A stretch of DNA of 32,691 nucleotides from Clostridiales bacterium (GCA_015055505.1 SVIB01000016.1:1-32691); one strand, 5' to 3'. Counted from the first letter of the stretch, positions 7,572-16,056 are shown. Translations and numbers: made by a program. Notes: a model not told the origin generated them from the sequence alone.

Positions 7572-9362
7572 TTAAATTAACTTTCTTTTTATCTCGTCAA
7601 CAGTAAAACCAGCCTTTGTCAACTGTTCGTCAACGCTCGCGTGCGGAACAAACTCATCTTCAAAACCAACGTAACTGATTTTCGCGTTAATTTTGTTTTG
7701 TAATAGGTATTCACTTACCGCACTACCAAATCCGCCTGCTATAACGTTTTCCTCTATAGTTATGACGTTTTTACCGTCAAAAGTGTCGATAATCGACTTA
7801 TAGAGGGGTTTTATTTGTCTTGCATTTATTACCGTTACAGATTTTTCCGTATTGTTTTTAACTTCAAAAGCAAGTTTTAAAGCCCTTGGACCAACTGCTA
7901 ATAAAACGTTTTCTCCATCACCGAAAATCTCCCACGGGGACGTTGCTACGTCCGTATGAGTTTCAAATTCCTCGTTTTTTCCGTTTGGATACCGTATAGC
8001 GCAAGGAGTATTTAGCGTTAAACAGTATTTTACGGTATTTTCAAGTTCTTCGCAGTCCTTTGGCGCAAAAATACTCATATTGGGTAACGTTCTCAAATAG
8101 GAAATATCAAAAAGCCCTTGATGAGTCGCACCGTCCGCGCCTACCGCACCCGCTCTATCTATCATAAAGATTACGGGGAGATTTTGCAAACATACGTCTT
8201 GCATTATTTGGTCGTACGACCTTTGCAAAAAGGTTGAATACACGCAAACGATAGGTTTTAAACCGCCCATTGCCTGCCCTGCAGCGTAAGTAACGGCATG
8301 TTCTTCGGCAATACCAACGTCAAAAAATCTTTCGGGATATTTGTCGGCAAAACCCGAAAGCCCCGTGCCGTCTTTCATTCCTGCGCAAATTGCAGTTACT
8401 TTGCCGTCTTTTTGCGCTATATCTTCAAGTATTTTACTTACTGAAGATGAAAAACTACTTTGACCGCACTTTAAATGACTGCCTACGCCGTGATAATACG
8501 AAGGATTATTCTCAGCGTTATCGTCACCCTTGCCTTTTACAGTTTTTAAATGTAAAACAACGGCTTTATCGGCATTTTTAAGGTTAGTTAAAATGTTTAC
8601 GAGTTCTTTAATTTTATGACCGTCGAATATGCCTACGTATTTAAACCCAAGCATTTCGGCTGCAGTTGTATGATTAAGGCTTACTTTAATAAAGTTCTTA
8701 ATTCTTTTAAGCCCTCTGCCTATGAAATTTTTACCGACGGTACGGCTTGCAAGTCGCATTACTCTTCCGTAAGTTTTTTTCGTCGTGCAAAGGGATATAA
8801 ACTTATATAGACCGTTATTATTCTTTGAAATCGACATTCCGTTATCGTTCAAAATAATAATTAATTTTTGCGGTTTTTTATCGCTTGAAATAAGAGCCTC
8901 AAGGTTTTCTCCGTTAAAAAATGAGGCGTCGCCAACGAGGTCGACAACGTAGTAATCCTCATTATTTAAATCTCTTGCGGTACAGTAGCCTAAACTTGCC
9001 GAAATAGAATTACCTGCATGACCGGCGCAAAACGCGTCGTACTCGCTTTCAAATATATTTGGAAAACCGCAAAGACCACCGCTTTGCCTAATAGTGTCAA
9101 AACGGTCGTTTCTTCCGCTTAAAATCTTGTGAGCGTAACTTTGGTGACCTACGTCAAAGATAAGTTTATCGTTTGGAAAATCAAAAACGTAATGGAGCGC
9201 AACGATTAAATCAACCGCGCCTAAATTAGACGACAAATGACCGCCGTTAGTATCAACGACGCTTATTATTCTTTGCCTTATTTCATCCGCTAAAATCGGC
9301 AACTCGCTTATTTTAAGTTTTTTAACGTCCGACGACGTTTTAACCTTTTCAAGTAAGCCCAT
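7572..9362 (-). CDS. dxs: 1-deoxy-D-xylulose-5-phosphate synthase
   Basis: A 596-residue thiamine-diphosphate enzyme that condenses pyruvate and glyceraldehyde 3-phosphate, the first step of the MEP isoprenoid pathway. Recognisable pieces are SSNLGAVDLIVALH, FDVGHQSYAHKILSGR, GHAGNSISASLGYC, the cofactor-binding block from GDASFFNGEN to NDNGMSISKN, the GIAEEHAVTYAAG catalytic segment and the transketolase-like RAGAVGADGATHQGLFD. The cofactor motif reads GDASFFNGEN where many DXS enzymes have GDGALTGGMA, a divergent form, and the protein is somewhat shorter than the usual 620 or so residues. AAGGGG precedes the ATG at 9362. It follows pepT by 38 bases without a terminator, so it is probably the last gene of the apeA-pepT-dxs transcript. 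Confidence 0.92.
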   Translation of the reverse strand: MGLLEKVKTSSDVKKLKISELPILADEIRQRIISVVDTNGGHLSSNLGAVDLIVALHYVFDFPNDKLIFDVGHQSYAHKILSGRNDRFDTIRQSGGLCGFPNIFESEYDAFCAGHAGNSISASLGYCTARDLNNEDYYVVDLVGDASFFNGENLEALISSDKKPQKLIIILNDNGMSISKNNNGLYKFISLCTTKKTYGRVMRLASRTVGKNFIGRGLKRIKNFIKVSLNHTTAAEMLGFKYVGIFDGHKIKELVNILTNLKNADKAVVLHLKTVKGKGDDNAENNPSYYHGVGSHLKCGQSSFSSSVSKILEDIAQKDGKVTAICAGMKDGTGLSGFADKYPERFFDVGIAEEHAVTYAAGQAMGGLKPIVCVYSTFLQRSYDQIMQDVCLQNLPVIFMIDRAGAVGADGATHQGLFDISYLRTLPNMSIFAPKDCEELENTVKYCLTLNTPCAIRYPNGKNEEFETHTDVATSPWEIFGDGENVLLAVGPRALKLAFEVKNNTEKSVTVINARQIKPLYKSIIDTFDGKNVITIEENVIAGGFGSAVSEYLLQNKINAKISYVGFEDEFVPHASVDEQLTKAGFTVDEIKRKLI

Positions 9363-9400
9363 ATTACCCCTTAAAGTGTTAATAATCGACTTATAGCCTA

Positions 9401-10606
9401 TTATTTTGAATAAATATCAATCAAGTTTAAAATTACTTCAACCATCTTTTCCAAGGCAAAAGACGGAATAAATTCACGCTTGCCGTGGAAATTATAACCA
9501 CCCGTTGAAAGGTTTGGACAAGGAAGACCTTCAAACGAAAGTCTTGCGCCGTCCGTTCCGCCTCTTATCGGTATAATAATCGGTTCAACACCTGCGTTTT
9601 TCATTGCAGTTTTAGCGTTATCAATAAGATGGAAATTATCTTTTATAATCTCCGCCATATTGAAATAACTGTCCTTTATTTGCGCAATAAAAGTGTTTTC
9701 GCCGTGCTTACCGTTTAAAAACTCAACGATTTTACAAACGAAAGCCTTTTTTTCTTCAAACTTTTGTTTATCGTGGTCACGTATTATATATTTACACGTT
9801 AATTTTTCAACTCCACCGCAAACGTCGTCAGCCATAAAAAAACCTTCGTAACCGCAAGTCGTCGACGGGCGCATACTCTCAGGCAACATTGAATGAAACT
9901 CGCAGAATAAATCTACCGCGTTTTTCATAATGTTTTTTGCACTGCCCGGATGAATACTAACTCCGTTTACAGTTAACGAGAGTGATGCGGCGTTAAAGTT
10001 TTCGTATTCTATCTCTCCAATTGCTCCACCGTCTACGGTATATCCAAAATCAGCGCCGAAATTTTTGACGTCAAATTTATCAGTACCCCTGCCTATTTCC
10101 TCGTCGGGGGTAAAAGCAATATATACGTCGCCGTGTTTAATTTCGGGGTGTTCAATAAGAATTTCAACCGCAGTCATAATTTCGGCAACGCCTGCTTTAT
10201 CATCCGCGCCTAAAAGTGTATTTCCGTCGGTAACAATCAACTTTTGACCTACTAATTTTTTTAAGTCGGGAGTATCGTTTTCGGTAATTTTCACACCGCT
10301 GTTTAAAACGATATCTCCGCCTATATATTCAATTTCGATAGGTTTTACGTCTTTTCCGCTTACCGCAGGCGAAGTGTCAACGTGTGCGATAAAACACACG
10401 CTGTTTTTGGCGTTTGTATTTGCATCTATTTTCGCCGTAACGTAGCCGTTACCGTCCATTTTTGCGTTTACTCCGAGAGATACGAGTTCGTTATACAAGT
10501 GCTTAAGTAAAACGGTTTGCCCTTCAGTACTTGGACAAGTTAAACTTTCCTCGTTAGAAGTCGTATCAAACGTAACGTATTTTAAAAATCTCTCTTTTGC
10601 AGTCAT
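9401..10606 (-). CDS. pepT: Peptidase T (tripeptide aminopeptidase)
   Basis: A 401-residue cytosolic M20B zinc aminopeptidase that removes the N-terminal residue from tripeptides. Metal-site motifs are in place: FIAHVDTSPAVSG, LLGADDKAGVAEI, FTPDEEIGRGTD and TVDGGAIGEIEYE, followed by IPIRGGTDGARLSFEGLPCPNLSTGG near the C-terminus. Length matches PepT. The start lies two bases after the stop of the M18 aminopeptidase gene and has no strong Shine-Dalgarno of its own, so translation is probably coupled. Together the two genes form a peptide-recycling pair. Confidence 0.95.
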   Translation of the reverse strand: MTAKERFLKYVTFDTTSNEESLTCPSTEGQTVLLKHLYNELVSLGVNAKMDGNGYVTAKIDANTNAKNSVCFIAHVDTSPAVSGKDVKPIEIEYIGGDIVLNSGVKITENDTPDLKKLVGQKLIVTDGNTLLGADDKAGVAEIMTAVEILIEHPEIKHGDVYIAFTPDEEIGRGTDKFDVKNFGADFGYTVDGGAIGEIEYENFNAASLSLTVNGVSIHPGSAKNIMKNAVDLFCEFHSMLPESMRPSTTCGYEGFFMADDVCGGVEKLTCKYIIRDHDKQKFEEKKAFVCKIVEFLNGKHGENTFIAQIKDSYFNMAEIIKDNFHLIDNAKTAMKNAGVEPIIIPIRGGTDGARLSFEGLPCPNLSTGGYNFHGKREFIPSFALEKMVEVILNLIDIYSK

Positions 10607-10608
10607 AA

Positions 10609-12018
10609 TTATTTAATAAACGCAACGAAAGCCTCGTAGGTAGAATAAAGGTCGCCCTTTGAAATTACCTCGTAAGGAGCGTGCATTGAAATTACGGGTA
10701 CACCGATATCAATTACGTCAATATTGAGTTTTGCGATAAATTTAGCAACCGTACCGCCACCGCCGGCATCAACCTTACCAAGTTCAGCCGTTTGCCAAAC
10801 TACTCCGTTATCGTCGAAAAGTTTTCTAATAAAGCCAACGAATTCAGCATTAGCGTCGTTAGAGCCACCCTTTCCGCCTGAGCCTGTAAATTTGCAAATT
10901 GCAGTACCGCAAGAGATCATACCCGAATTTCTCTTCTCGTATACACCTGCAAAGTTAGGGTCGTACGCTGCGGTTACGTCTGCCGATAAGCATTTACTGT
11001 TCATTCTAACAAGCGCCGAAGATTTACCGAAAGCGCAAGCAATAGCGTCGATTAAATCAGCGTAAATTCCGCATTGCATACCCGTATTACCCTCGCTACC
11101 AATTTCTTCCTTGTCAGCAAGAATAACCATAGAAGTAAGTTTATCGTTATTATCTTCGCAAATTGCCGTAAGCGCAGGATAAGAACATACTCTATCGTCG
11201 TGTCCGTACGCGCCGATAAGCGCTCTATCGATACCAACGTCACGAGCCTTAAAAGATGGAACGAGTGAAAATTCTGCGCTTAAAAAGTCGCTTTCAACCA
11301 TTCCGTATTTTTCATTGAGTTTAGAAAGAACTGAAAGTTTTACCTTCTCCTTTACGTCGTCGTCTTTAAAGGGGAAACCGCCTATTAATACGTTTAACGT
11401 TTCTCCGTCAATTGCTTGAGCCATAGGCTTTGTAACCTGCTCTCTTGCAAGGTGCGGAAGAAGGTCGTTTATGTAAAATACGGGGTCGGAATCGTCTTCG
11501 CCAATGCAAACGTCAACGCAATTTCCGTTTGCTAAAACTACCGTGCCGTGAAGAGCAAGCGGAGTTGCCGTCCATTGATATTTTTTGATACCGCCGTAGT
11601 AATGAGTCTTTAAAAACGCCATACCGCTATCTTCGTATAAAGGATTTTGCTTAACGTCAATACGCGGAGCGTCTACGTGGGATGCTAAAATTCTTATACC
11701 GTTTTGACCGATATCCTCTTTACCGATTTTAAATAAAACGAGGCTTTTACCTCTGTTATTGTAATATTTCTTATCGCCAACTGAGATTTTATCGCCGAAT
11801 TTATACTCGGTAAAGCCTTTACTTTCAGCATAGGCAATAGAAGTTTTAACAGCCTCTCTTTCGGTTTTAGAGTCGTCAATATATTTCATATAACCAACAG
11901 CATACTCATACGCCTTTTGGACTTTTTCTTCAGTTGCTTCTTCAAAAAAGTTCTTTTTCTTATAAGTAAGGTTTTCTTCTAAGTTTGCACCTAATGATTT
12001 TTCTTTATCTTTAGCCAT
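10609..12018 (-). CDS. M18 family aminopeptidase
   Basis: A 469-residue zinc aminopeptidase of the M18 (aminopeptidase I/aspartyl aminopeptidase) family. Metal-binding and catalytic segments are visible: ILASHVDAPRIDVK, YGHDDRVCSYPAL, VILADKEEIGSEGNTG, SADVTAAYDPNF and the late ISMHAPYEVISKGDL. Length fits the clostridial form. It should trim N-terminal residues from peptides in the cytosol; the precise residue preference is not visible. The ATG at 12018 has AGGAGG with ideal spacing, and a promoter lies 38 bases further up. It is the first gene of a probable operon with pepT and dxs. Confidence 0.92.
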   Translation of the reverse strand: MAKDKEKSLGANLEENLTYKKKNFFEEATEEKVQKAYEYAVGYMKYIDDSKTEREAVKTSIAYAESKGFTEYKFGDKISVGDKKYYNNRGKSLVLFKIGKEDIGQNGIRILASHVDAPRIDVKQNPLYEDSGMAFLKTHYYGGIKKYQWTATPLALHGTVVLANGNCVDVCIGEDDSDPVFYINDLLPHLAREQVTKPMAQAIDGETLNVLIGGFPFKDDDVKEKVKLSVLSKLNEKYGMVESDFLSAEFSLVPSFKARDVGIDRALIGAYGHDDRVCSYPALTAICEDNNDKLTSMVILADKEEIGSEGNTGMQCGIYADLIDAIACAFGKSSALVRMNSKCLSADVTAAYDPNFAGVYEKRNSGMISCGTAICKFTGSGGKGGSNDANAEFVGFIRKLFDDNGVVWQTAELGKVDAGGGGTVAKFIAKLNIDVIDIGVPVISMHAPYEVISKGDLYSTYEAFVAFIK

Positions 12019-12055
12019 AATTAGCCTCCTATATATAATTAGTATACTATATTAT

Positions 12056-12084
12056 ATAGTACCACAAATACGCCATAAATTCAA
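12056..12084 (-). promoter_or_regulatory. Promoter of the M18-pepT-dxs operon
   Basis: TTGAAT (12079-12084) and TACTAT (12056-12061) on the minus strand are 17 bases apart, with a TGG extended -10. A 15-base palindrome, ACTATAT-T-ATATAGT (12046-12060), overlaps the -10 and could be an operator, although AT-rich palindromes also arise by chance. Upstream, 12085-12204 holds no gene; its only feature is an imperfect hairpin near 12169-12192. Confidence 0.65.
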
Positions 12085-12204
12085 GTATTTTTATTAAATT
12101 GACATTATTATATATTTTAATTATAGTGTTAAATTTTTTAAAATGGAATTTTCTATTTTTAAAACAACAAAAATTTGCAAGCAAATTTTGTTAGAATCCC
12201 TAAA

Positions 12205-12260
12205 TTCCGCCAATCAAAAAGCCTATACCCTAATGGGTATAGGCTTTTTGATTGGCGGAA
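12205..12260 (-). terminator. 26-bp perfect palindrome: terminator that includes the tRNA-Ser 3' end
   Basis: The arms 12205-12230 and 12235-12260 are perfect inverted repeats of 26 bases around a TAAT loop. The inner part (GCCTATACCC and its complement, followed by TTTTT) is a normal intrinsic terminator, usable on both strands. On the minus strand the outer part of the first arm is the last eight bases of the tRNA-Ser gene, TTCCGCCA, so the far arm carries an exact complement of the tRNA 3' end. Confidence 0.9.
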
Positions 12261-12341
12261 GCGGTGGGATTCGAACCCACGATACGTTGCCGTATACTTG
12301 ATTTCGAGTCAAGGCCGTTATGACCACTTCGATACACTTCC
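12253..12341 (-). tRNA. tRNA-Ser (anticodon CGA)
   Basis: An 89-base class II tRNA. The acceptor strands GGAAGTG and CGCTTCC pair in full, with a single G-T pair. The anticodon arm is CTTGA, loop CTCGAAA, TCAAG, giving anticodon CGA, which reads the serine codon UCG. A long variable arm (TATACGGCAACGTAT) is as expected for serine, and the T arm is GTGGG TTCGAAT CCCAC. The discriminator is G and CCA is encoded, ending at 12253. A good promoter lies at 12491-12519, giving a leader of about 140 bases that contains a broken copy of the tRNA 5' part. Confidence 0.96.
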
Positions 12342-12377
12342 GTATTTAATTGTATGTGCTATGTCTAAGTCTTCCTT

Positions 12378-12455
12378 GGCCGTTATACTCGCTTTCACTC
12401 GTGGCGTTCGGGCTTTGCCCTCGGCTAAGGACCACTTCGATACACTTCCGTATTT
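12378..12455 (-). pseudogene. Truncated tRNA-Ser copy with a 43-base insertion in its D loop
   Basis: The 26 bases at 12430-12455 repeat exactly those at 12322-12347 (the tRNA-Ser 5' end, D arm and five bases of flank). The next nine bases of the tRNA, ATAACGGCC on the minus strand, reappear at 12378-12386, separated by 43 bases (12387-12429) rich in short hairpins such as GGGC-AAA-GCCC. After GGCC the similarity ends: there is no anticodon arm, variable arm or T arm, so it cannot be a functional tRNA. The repeat period is 108 bases. Confidence 0.8.
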
Positions 12456-12461
12456 TTAACT

Positions 12462-12478
12462 TAAGGGAACTTCCCTTA
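12462..12478. repeat. Short palindrome in the tRNA-Ser leader
   Basis: TAAGGGAA-C-TTCCCTTA is an 8-bp perfect inverted repeat around one base. It lies just inside the predicted transcript start of the tRNA-Ser unit and could be a 5' hairpin or a protein site. Confidence 0.5.
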
Positions 12479-12490
12479 CGTTGCTTAAAT

Positions 12491-12519
12491 ATTTTATACG
12501 ATAAATTTAATTTTGTCAA
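12491..12519 (-). promoter_or_regulatory. Promoter of the tRNA-Ser unit
   Basis: Consensus TTGACA (12514-12519), 17 bases, then TAAAAT (12491-12496) on the minus strand. Transcription would begin near 12484 and run through the broken tRNA copy, the real tRNA and the palindromic terminator. Confidence 0.8.
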
Positions 12520-12549
12520 TCGTTTTTAACGATAAATTCTTTATTTTCC

Positions 12550-12594
12550 TTTTTACTCGGCATTTTTATACGCAATAGAAATGCCGAGTAAAAA
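12550..12594 (-). terminator. Hairpin after kbl, possible terminator
   Basis: A 16-bp inverted repeat (12550-12565 with 12579-12594, core ACTCGGCAT) with a 13-base loop stands ten bases after the kbl stop. The T and A runs are inside the stem, and no T run follows on the minus strand, so it is not a textbook intrinsic terminator; it may instead protect the 3' end. Confidence 0.55.
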
Positions 12595-12604
12595 TTTTCG
12601 TTTA

Positions 12605-13786
12605 TTATAATCCCATTTCTTCTTTTACTTGTCTAAAGCACTCTACGATATATAATATATCTTCTTTAGAAAGCGCTGCGGAAAGTTGGGTTCTTATTCT
12701 TGCCTTTCCTCTCGGTACTACTGGATATGAAAAGGCTACTACGTATACGCCTTTTTCCATCATTCTCTTTGCCATTTCAACTGCCTTATGCTCGTCGTAA
12801 AGCATTACGGGAATAATAGGCGTTCCGTTATCTAAAACGTCAAGCCCAATCTCCTTAATTTTCTCCGCAAAAAGTTTAGTATTTTCAAAAAGTTTTTCTC
12901 TTATTGATAAATCGTTTTCAATTATATCTAATACTTTAATCGAGGCATACGCAACGGCTGGCGCTAAGGTGTTTGAGAAAAGATAAGGCCTTGACCTTTG
13001 ACGAAGAAGGTCGATAATTTCTCTTCTTCCCGAAGTAAAACCGCCTGACGCTCCGCCAAGAGCCTTACCAAAAGTACCCGTGATAATATCTACTCTTCCT
13101 TGCACTCCGCAATGCTCAGCAGTCCCCCTACCCGTTGCACCCATAAAGCCTGCCGAGTGGCTGTCGTCTACCATTACGAGAGCGTCGTATTCGTCGGCTA
13201 AATCACAAATTTCTTTAAGGTTTGCAACTATACCGTCCATTGAGAATACGCCGTCGGTTGCAATAAGTTTTATTCTTGCATCCTTTGCCTCTTCGAGTTT
13301 TGCGCGAAGGTCTTGCATATCGTTGTTTTTATATCTAAACTTTTTCGCCTTACAAAGTCTGCAACCGTCTATAATCGAGGCATGGTTAAGTTCGTCTGTA
13401 ATAATTGCGTCTTGGTCGTTTAAAAGGGTTTCAAAAAGACCGCCGTTAGCGTCAAAACAAGAAGAATACAAAATAGTATCGTCAGTACCGAGGAAATTAC
13501 TTAATTTCTTTTCAAGTTCTTTATGTACCGACTGAGTACCGCAAATAAATCTTACAGACGAAAGTCCGTAACCGTATTTATCATAACTTTCCTTTGCGGA
13601 TTTAATTACTTCAGGATTGTTACCGAGACCTAAATAGTTATTTGCGCACATATTGACGACTTCTCTTCCGTCGGCAAGCTGAACCTTTGCGCCTTGAGGC
13701 GTCGTAATTATCTTTTCGTTTTTAGTAAGTCCTTCTTTTTCAATAGTTTCGCAAGTTTCTTTAAAATATTTTAATGCGGTTTTCAT
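12605..13786 (-). CDS. kbl: Glycine C-acetyltransferase (2-amino-3-ketobutyrate CoA ligase)
   Basis: A 393-residue PLP enzyme that cleaves 2-amino-3-ketobutyrate with CoA into glycine and acetyl-CoA. It belongs to the alpha-oxoamine synthase family. Motifs are [10 protein letters not shown] near the N-terminus, the substrate-channel NHASIIDG, the PLP-contacting DDSHSAGF (about residues 207-214) and the PLP lysine, Lys241, in [14 protein letters not shown]. Length matches E. coli Kbl (398). Synthases using other amino acids share the fold, but the neighbour tdh, which makes the unstable substrate, settles the assignment. AGGAG precedes the ATG at 13786, and the gap to tdh is 12 bases. Confidence 0.96.
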   Translation of the reverse strand: MKTALKYFKETCETIEKEGLTKNEKIITTPQGAKVQLADGREVVNMCANNYLGLGNNPEVIKSAKESYDKYGYGLSSVRFICGTQSVHKELEKKLSNFLGTDDTILYSSCFDANGGLFETLLNDQDAIITDELNHASIIDGCRLCKAKKFRYKNNDMQDLRAKLEEAKDARIKLIATDGVFSMDGIVANLKEICDLADEYDALVMVDDSHSAGFMGATGRGTAEHCGVQGRVDIITGTFGKALGGASGGFTSGRREIIDLLRQRSRPYLFSNTLAPAVAYASIKVLDIIENDLSIREKLFENTKLFAEKIKEIGLDVLDNGTPIIPVMLYDEHKAVEMAKRMMEKGVYVVAFSYPVVPRGKARIRTQLSAALSKEDILYIVECFRQVKEEMGL

Positions 13787-13798
13787 AATTTTCTCCTA

Positions 13799-14830
13799 TT
13801 AAAGATTAGTCCAATCAAGGATAACTTTTCCCGACTTTCCGCTATTCATAGCCTCAAATCCCTTTTCAAAATCTCTCACGTCGTATCTATGAGTAATAAT
13901 TCCCGAAATATCAAGACCGCCTTGTAACATTGCAGACATCTTGTACCAAGTTTCACCAAGTTCTCTTCCGTAAATTCCCTTTAAGATAAGTCCGTTGAAG
14001 ATAATTTTACCCCAGTCAACTTTAGCGTCACTCTTTAAAAGTCCCAAAAGAGCAATTTTTCCGCCGTTTTCCATATTGTCAATCATAGTATTTAAAGCAA
14101 TTTCACTACCCGACATTTCAAGACCAACGTCAAAACCCTCTTTAATTGAAAGTTTTTCTTTAATTGCTGTAAGGTCTTCTTTTGCGGTATTTACGGTATG
14201 CTTTATACCAAGTTTTTGAGCAAGTTCCAATCTACTGTCGTTGATGTCGGTAATAACTACGTGTCTTGCGCCTGCAAATTTAGCGACGACCGCACCCATA
14301 ATACCGATAGGACCTGCGCCGGTTACTAAAACGTCCTCGCCAACGAGGTTAAACGAAAGCGCGGTATGTACTGCGTTACCAAACGGATCAAAAATAGAAT
14401 ACATTTCTTCGGGAATATCTTTTTCGCATTTTCTCACGTTTTCTTGAGGAATAACGAGATATTCGGCAAACGCACCGTCACGGTTTACGCCAACGCCTAC
14501 CGTTTCACGGCAAAGATGCCCTTTTCCTGCAAGGCAGTTTCTACACTTTCCGCACACGATATGACCTTCGCCCGAAACGAGGTCGCCAACCTTCCATTTG
14601 GTTACGTTTGCGCCAACTTCAACGATTTCGCCAACGTATTCGTGACCTATGGTCATTGGTGTTTTTATTGTTTTTTGCGCCCAAGCATTCCAATTATAGA
14701 TGTGAAGGTCTGTTCCGCAAATTGCCGTTTTGTGAATTTTAATTTTAACGTCGTTTACACCTGTGGTCGGTTCGGGAACTTCTTCCATCCAAAGACCGAC
14801 TTGAGGGAATTTTTTAACAAGCGCTTTCAT
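13799..14830 (-). CDS. tdh: L-threonine 3-dehydrogenase
   Basis: A 343-residue zinc, NAD-dependent medium-chain dehydrogenase that oxidises L-threonine to 2-amino-3-ketobutyrate. The catalytic zinc ligands Cys38, His63 and Glu64 and the structural zinc cysteines 93, 96, 99 and 107 fall at the same positions as in E. coli Tdh. The NAD fold carries [12 protein letters not shown]. The start has AAGGAGAG upstream. It is the first gene of a two-gene operon with kbl and has a strong extended -10 promoter; a small hairpin sits in the leader. Confidence 0.97.
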   Translation of the reverse strand: MKALVKKFPQVGLWMEEVPEPTTGVNDVKIKIHKTAICGTDLHIYNWNAWAQKTIKTPMTIGHEYVGEIVEVGANVTKWKVGDLVSGEGHIVCGKCRNCLAGKGHLCRETVGVGVNRDGAFAEYLVIPQENVRKCEKDIPEEMYSIFDPFGNAVHTALSFNLVGEDVLVTGAGPIGIMGAVVAKFAGARHVVITDINDSRLELAQKLGIKHTVNTAKEDLTAIKEKLSIKEGFDVGLEMSGSEIALNTMIDNMENGGKIALLGLLKSDAKVDWGKIIFNGLILKGIYGRELGETWYKMSAMLQGGLDISGIITHRYDVRDFEKGFEAMNSGKSGKVILDWTNL

Positions 14831-14862
14831 TTTTCTCTCCTTGAAAGGTCGATTTATATATT

Positions 14863-14879
14863 TTTCAGTTTTACTGAAA
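14863..14879 (-). promoter_or_regulatory. Small inverted repeat in the tdh leader
   Basis: TTTCAGT and ACTGAAA form a 7-bp perfect inverted repeat with a three-base spacer, between the predicted transcription start and the ribosome binding site of tdh. It could be an operator or an mRNA hairpin; nothing in the window identifies a partner. Confidence 0.4.
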
Positions 14880-14892
14880 TATGCCGAAAAAT

Positions 14893-14921
14893 ATTATAGC
14901 ACAACAAAATTTAAATTGCAA
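14893..14921 (-). promoter_or_regulatory. Promoter of tdh-kbl
   Basis: TTGCAA (14916-14921), 17 bases, TATAAT (14893-14898) on the minus strand, with a TGC extended -10. Predicted start near 14886, leader of about 55 bases. Confidence 0.78.
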
Positions 14922-14962
14922 TATTTAATATGTATTTTAATTTATAATTTTAATAAATTAAA

Positions 14963-15003
14963 CCCCTCAGTAACGTAAAACGTAATTTACGCATAACGAG
15001 GGG
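14963..15003 (-). terminator. Terminator after the flavin-reductase-like gene
   Basis: CCCCTC (14963-14968) pairs with GAGGGG (14998-15003), and the inner sequence extends the stem with bulges. On the minus strand it is followed by TTTAATTTATT. It lies 14 bases after the stop codon. The tract is not a pure T run, so strength is uncertain. Confidence 0.65.
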
Positions 15004-15017
15004 CTTTTATCATTCCA

Positions 15018-15950
15018 TTATTTCTTTTTCTTCTTTTCTTCTGCCCGTTTATCGCTAATTATCTTCATATGCTCGGCATTTATAAGTTCCACACCGTTTT
15101 CTTTAGCCCAAGCAACGCACCCTTTTAAAACCAAAGGCAAAAATACTCTGGGCACACCCAAAACAGTCATAAGCGCATCATCAGTAAATTTAACTTTATC
15201 GTCTACCCTATCTGCAGCATAACGCACCGACTCTAAACTTGCTTGACGCATTTGTAAAAGTTCGGCTCTCATTCTATTATGCCTACAATACCAAAAGTTC
15301 TTACTGTCACGGTAGCCGTAATCAACCGGCATTGGCGGAAAATCTCTACCTTTAACTCCGTTAATTATTGCGTCGCTATATTTTTTCTTCATTAAAATTT
15401 TATCTATTTTAAGTATAAAATGTGCGCCGAATTTACTTGTAATACCGTTAAAATCATGGTAAGGAGGTTCATAACCGTTAAGTTCTCCTGCCTTATCTTT
15501 ATCCGCGCCGTCTAACTCTCTAACCCAAGTACATTCAATAACTTGAAAAGCCTCACTCATAACCATGGGGCGTTTATCGTTGGGGTTTTGCTCTTCAATT
15601 AAACTTTTTTCCAATTTAAACTTGCACTTTGGCATCTTATCTTCCGGCTTATCCCCCGGCCAAGAAAGTTTTACAGCCTCTTTGAAATACTTTGGCTCGT
15701 CCGTTATAAAATTGATAGCGCATTTTCCAGTTCTAAGAATATTTTGCGCTGTGTTTGACGAGTTTCTACACTCCAACAACATTGCGTAAAAATCTTTTCC
15801 TGCAACGTAATATGGCTGAACGAGTGAATACGGACCTAAATTTGTCGTACCGTCTTCACAAACAGTGCTTATTATTACAGTAGGCATTGGAAAAAATAAA
15901 GACGTTTGATAAAAATTGTCAACTATTCTTAAATCTTCAAAACTACTCAT
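15018..15950 (-). CDS. Flavin reductase-like domain protein with PCP_red-type C-terminus
   Basis: A 310-residue protein. The N-terminal two thirds look like an FMN-binding split barrel of the flavin-reductase-like family (PMPTVIISTVCEDGTTNLGPYSLVQPYYVAG, then RNSSNTAQNILRTGKCAINFI). The last 60 residues (KFTDDALMTVLGVPRVFLPLVLKGCVAWAKENGVELINAEHM) resemble the short helical PCP_red domain first seen in protochlorophyllide reductase and often appended to redox proteins. A lysine-rich tail ends the chain. Electron donor and substrate are unknown. The ATG at 15950 has AAGGAG seven bases upstream; the ATG at 15968 lies before that site. It is a single gene with its own promoter and terminator. 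Confidence 0.75.
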   Translation of the reverse strand: MSSFEDLRIVDNFYQTSLFFPMPTVIISTVCEDGTTNLGPYSLVQPYYVAGKDFYAMLLECRNSSNTAQNILRTGKCAINFITDEPKYFKEAVKLSWPGDKPEDKMPKCKFKLEKSLIEEQNPNDKRPMVMSEAFQVIECTWVRELDGADKDKAGELNGYEPPYHDFNGITSKFGAHFILKIDKILMKKKYSDAIINGVKGRDFPPMPVDYGYRDSKNFWYCRHNRMRAELLQMRQASLESVRYAADRVDDKVKFTDDALMTVLGVPRVFLPLVLKGCVAWAKENGVELINAEHMKIISDKRAEEKKKKK

Positions 15951-15979
15951 AACAGTCTCCTTTTGCATTTGATAATTAA

Positions 15980-16008
15980 ATTATATCACTTTATAAAAAT
16001 AAATACAA
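15980..16008 (-). promoter_or_regulatory. Promoter of the flavin-reductase-like gene
   Basis: TTGTAT (16003-16008), 17 bases, TATAAT (15980-15985) on the minus strand, with a TGA extended -10. Confidence 0.7.
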
Positions 16009-16025
16009 GATATAATTGCAAACTA

Positions 16026-16055
16026 AAAGGCATTTGCTATAAAGCAAACACCTTT
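16026..16055 (-). terminator. Terminator of the 59-residue protein gene
   Basis: A 13-bp stem including two G-T pairs (16026-16038 with 16043-16055) and a four-base loop, starting one base after the stop codon. On the minus strand it ends in CCTTTT. Confidence 0.75.
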
Positions 16056-16056
16056 A

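Noticed and set aside
12175..12459. A 94-codon plus-strand frame containing RWDSNPRY
   Set aside because: It is the antisense of the tRNA-Ser gene, its broken copy and the terminator; this kind of translation of tRNA antisense is a common false gene.
12205..12519. A phage or genomic-island attachment site at tRNA-Ser
   Set aside because: The repeats are at the tRNA 5' end or inverted at the 3' end, and no integrase or foreign gene lies nearby; only a tiny element or local duplication is supported.
12550..12594. A clean intrinsic terminator for kbl
   Set aside because: The hairpin is strong but no T run follows it on the minus strand, so I list it only as a possible terminator.
13080..13535. 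A 151-codon plus-strand frame inside kbl
   Set aside because: Shadow of the kbl reading frame, with low-complexity serine-rich translation and no start signals.
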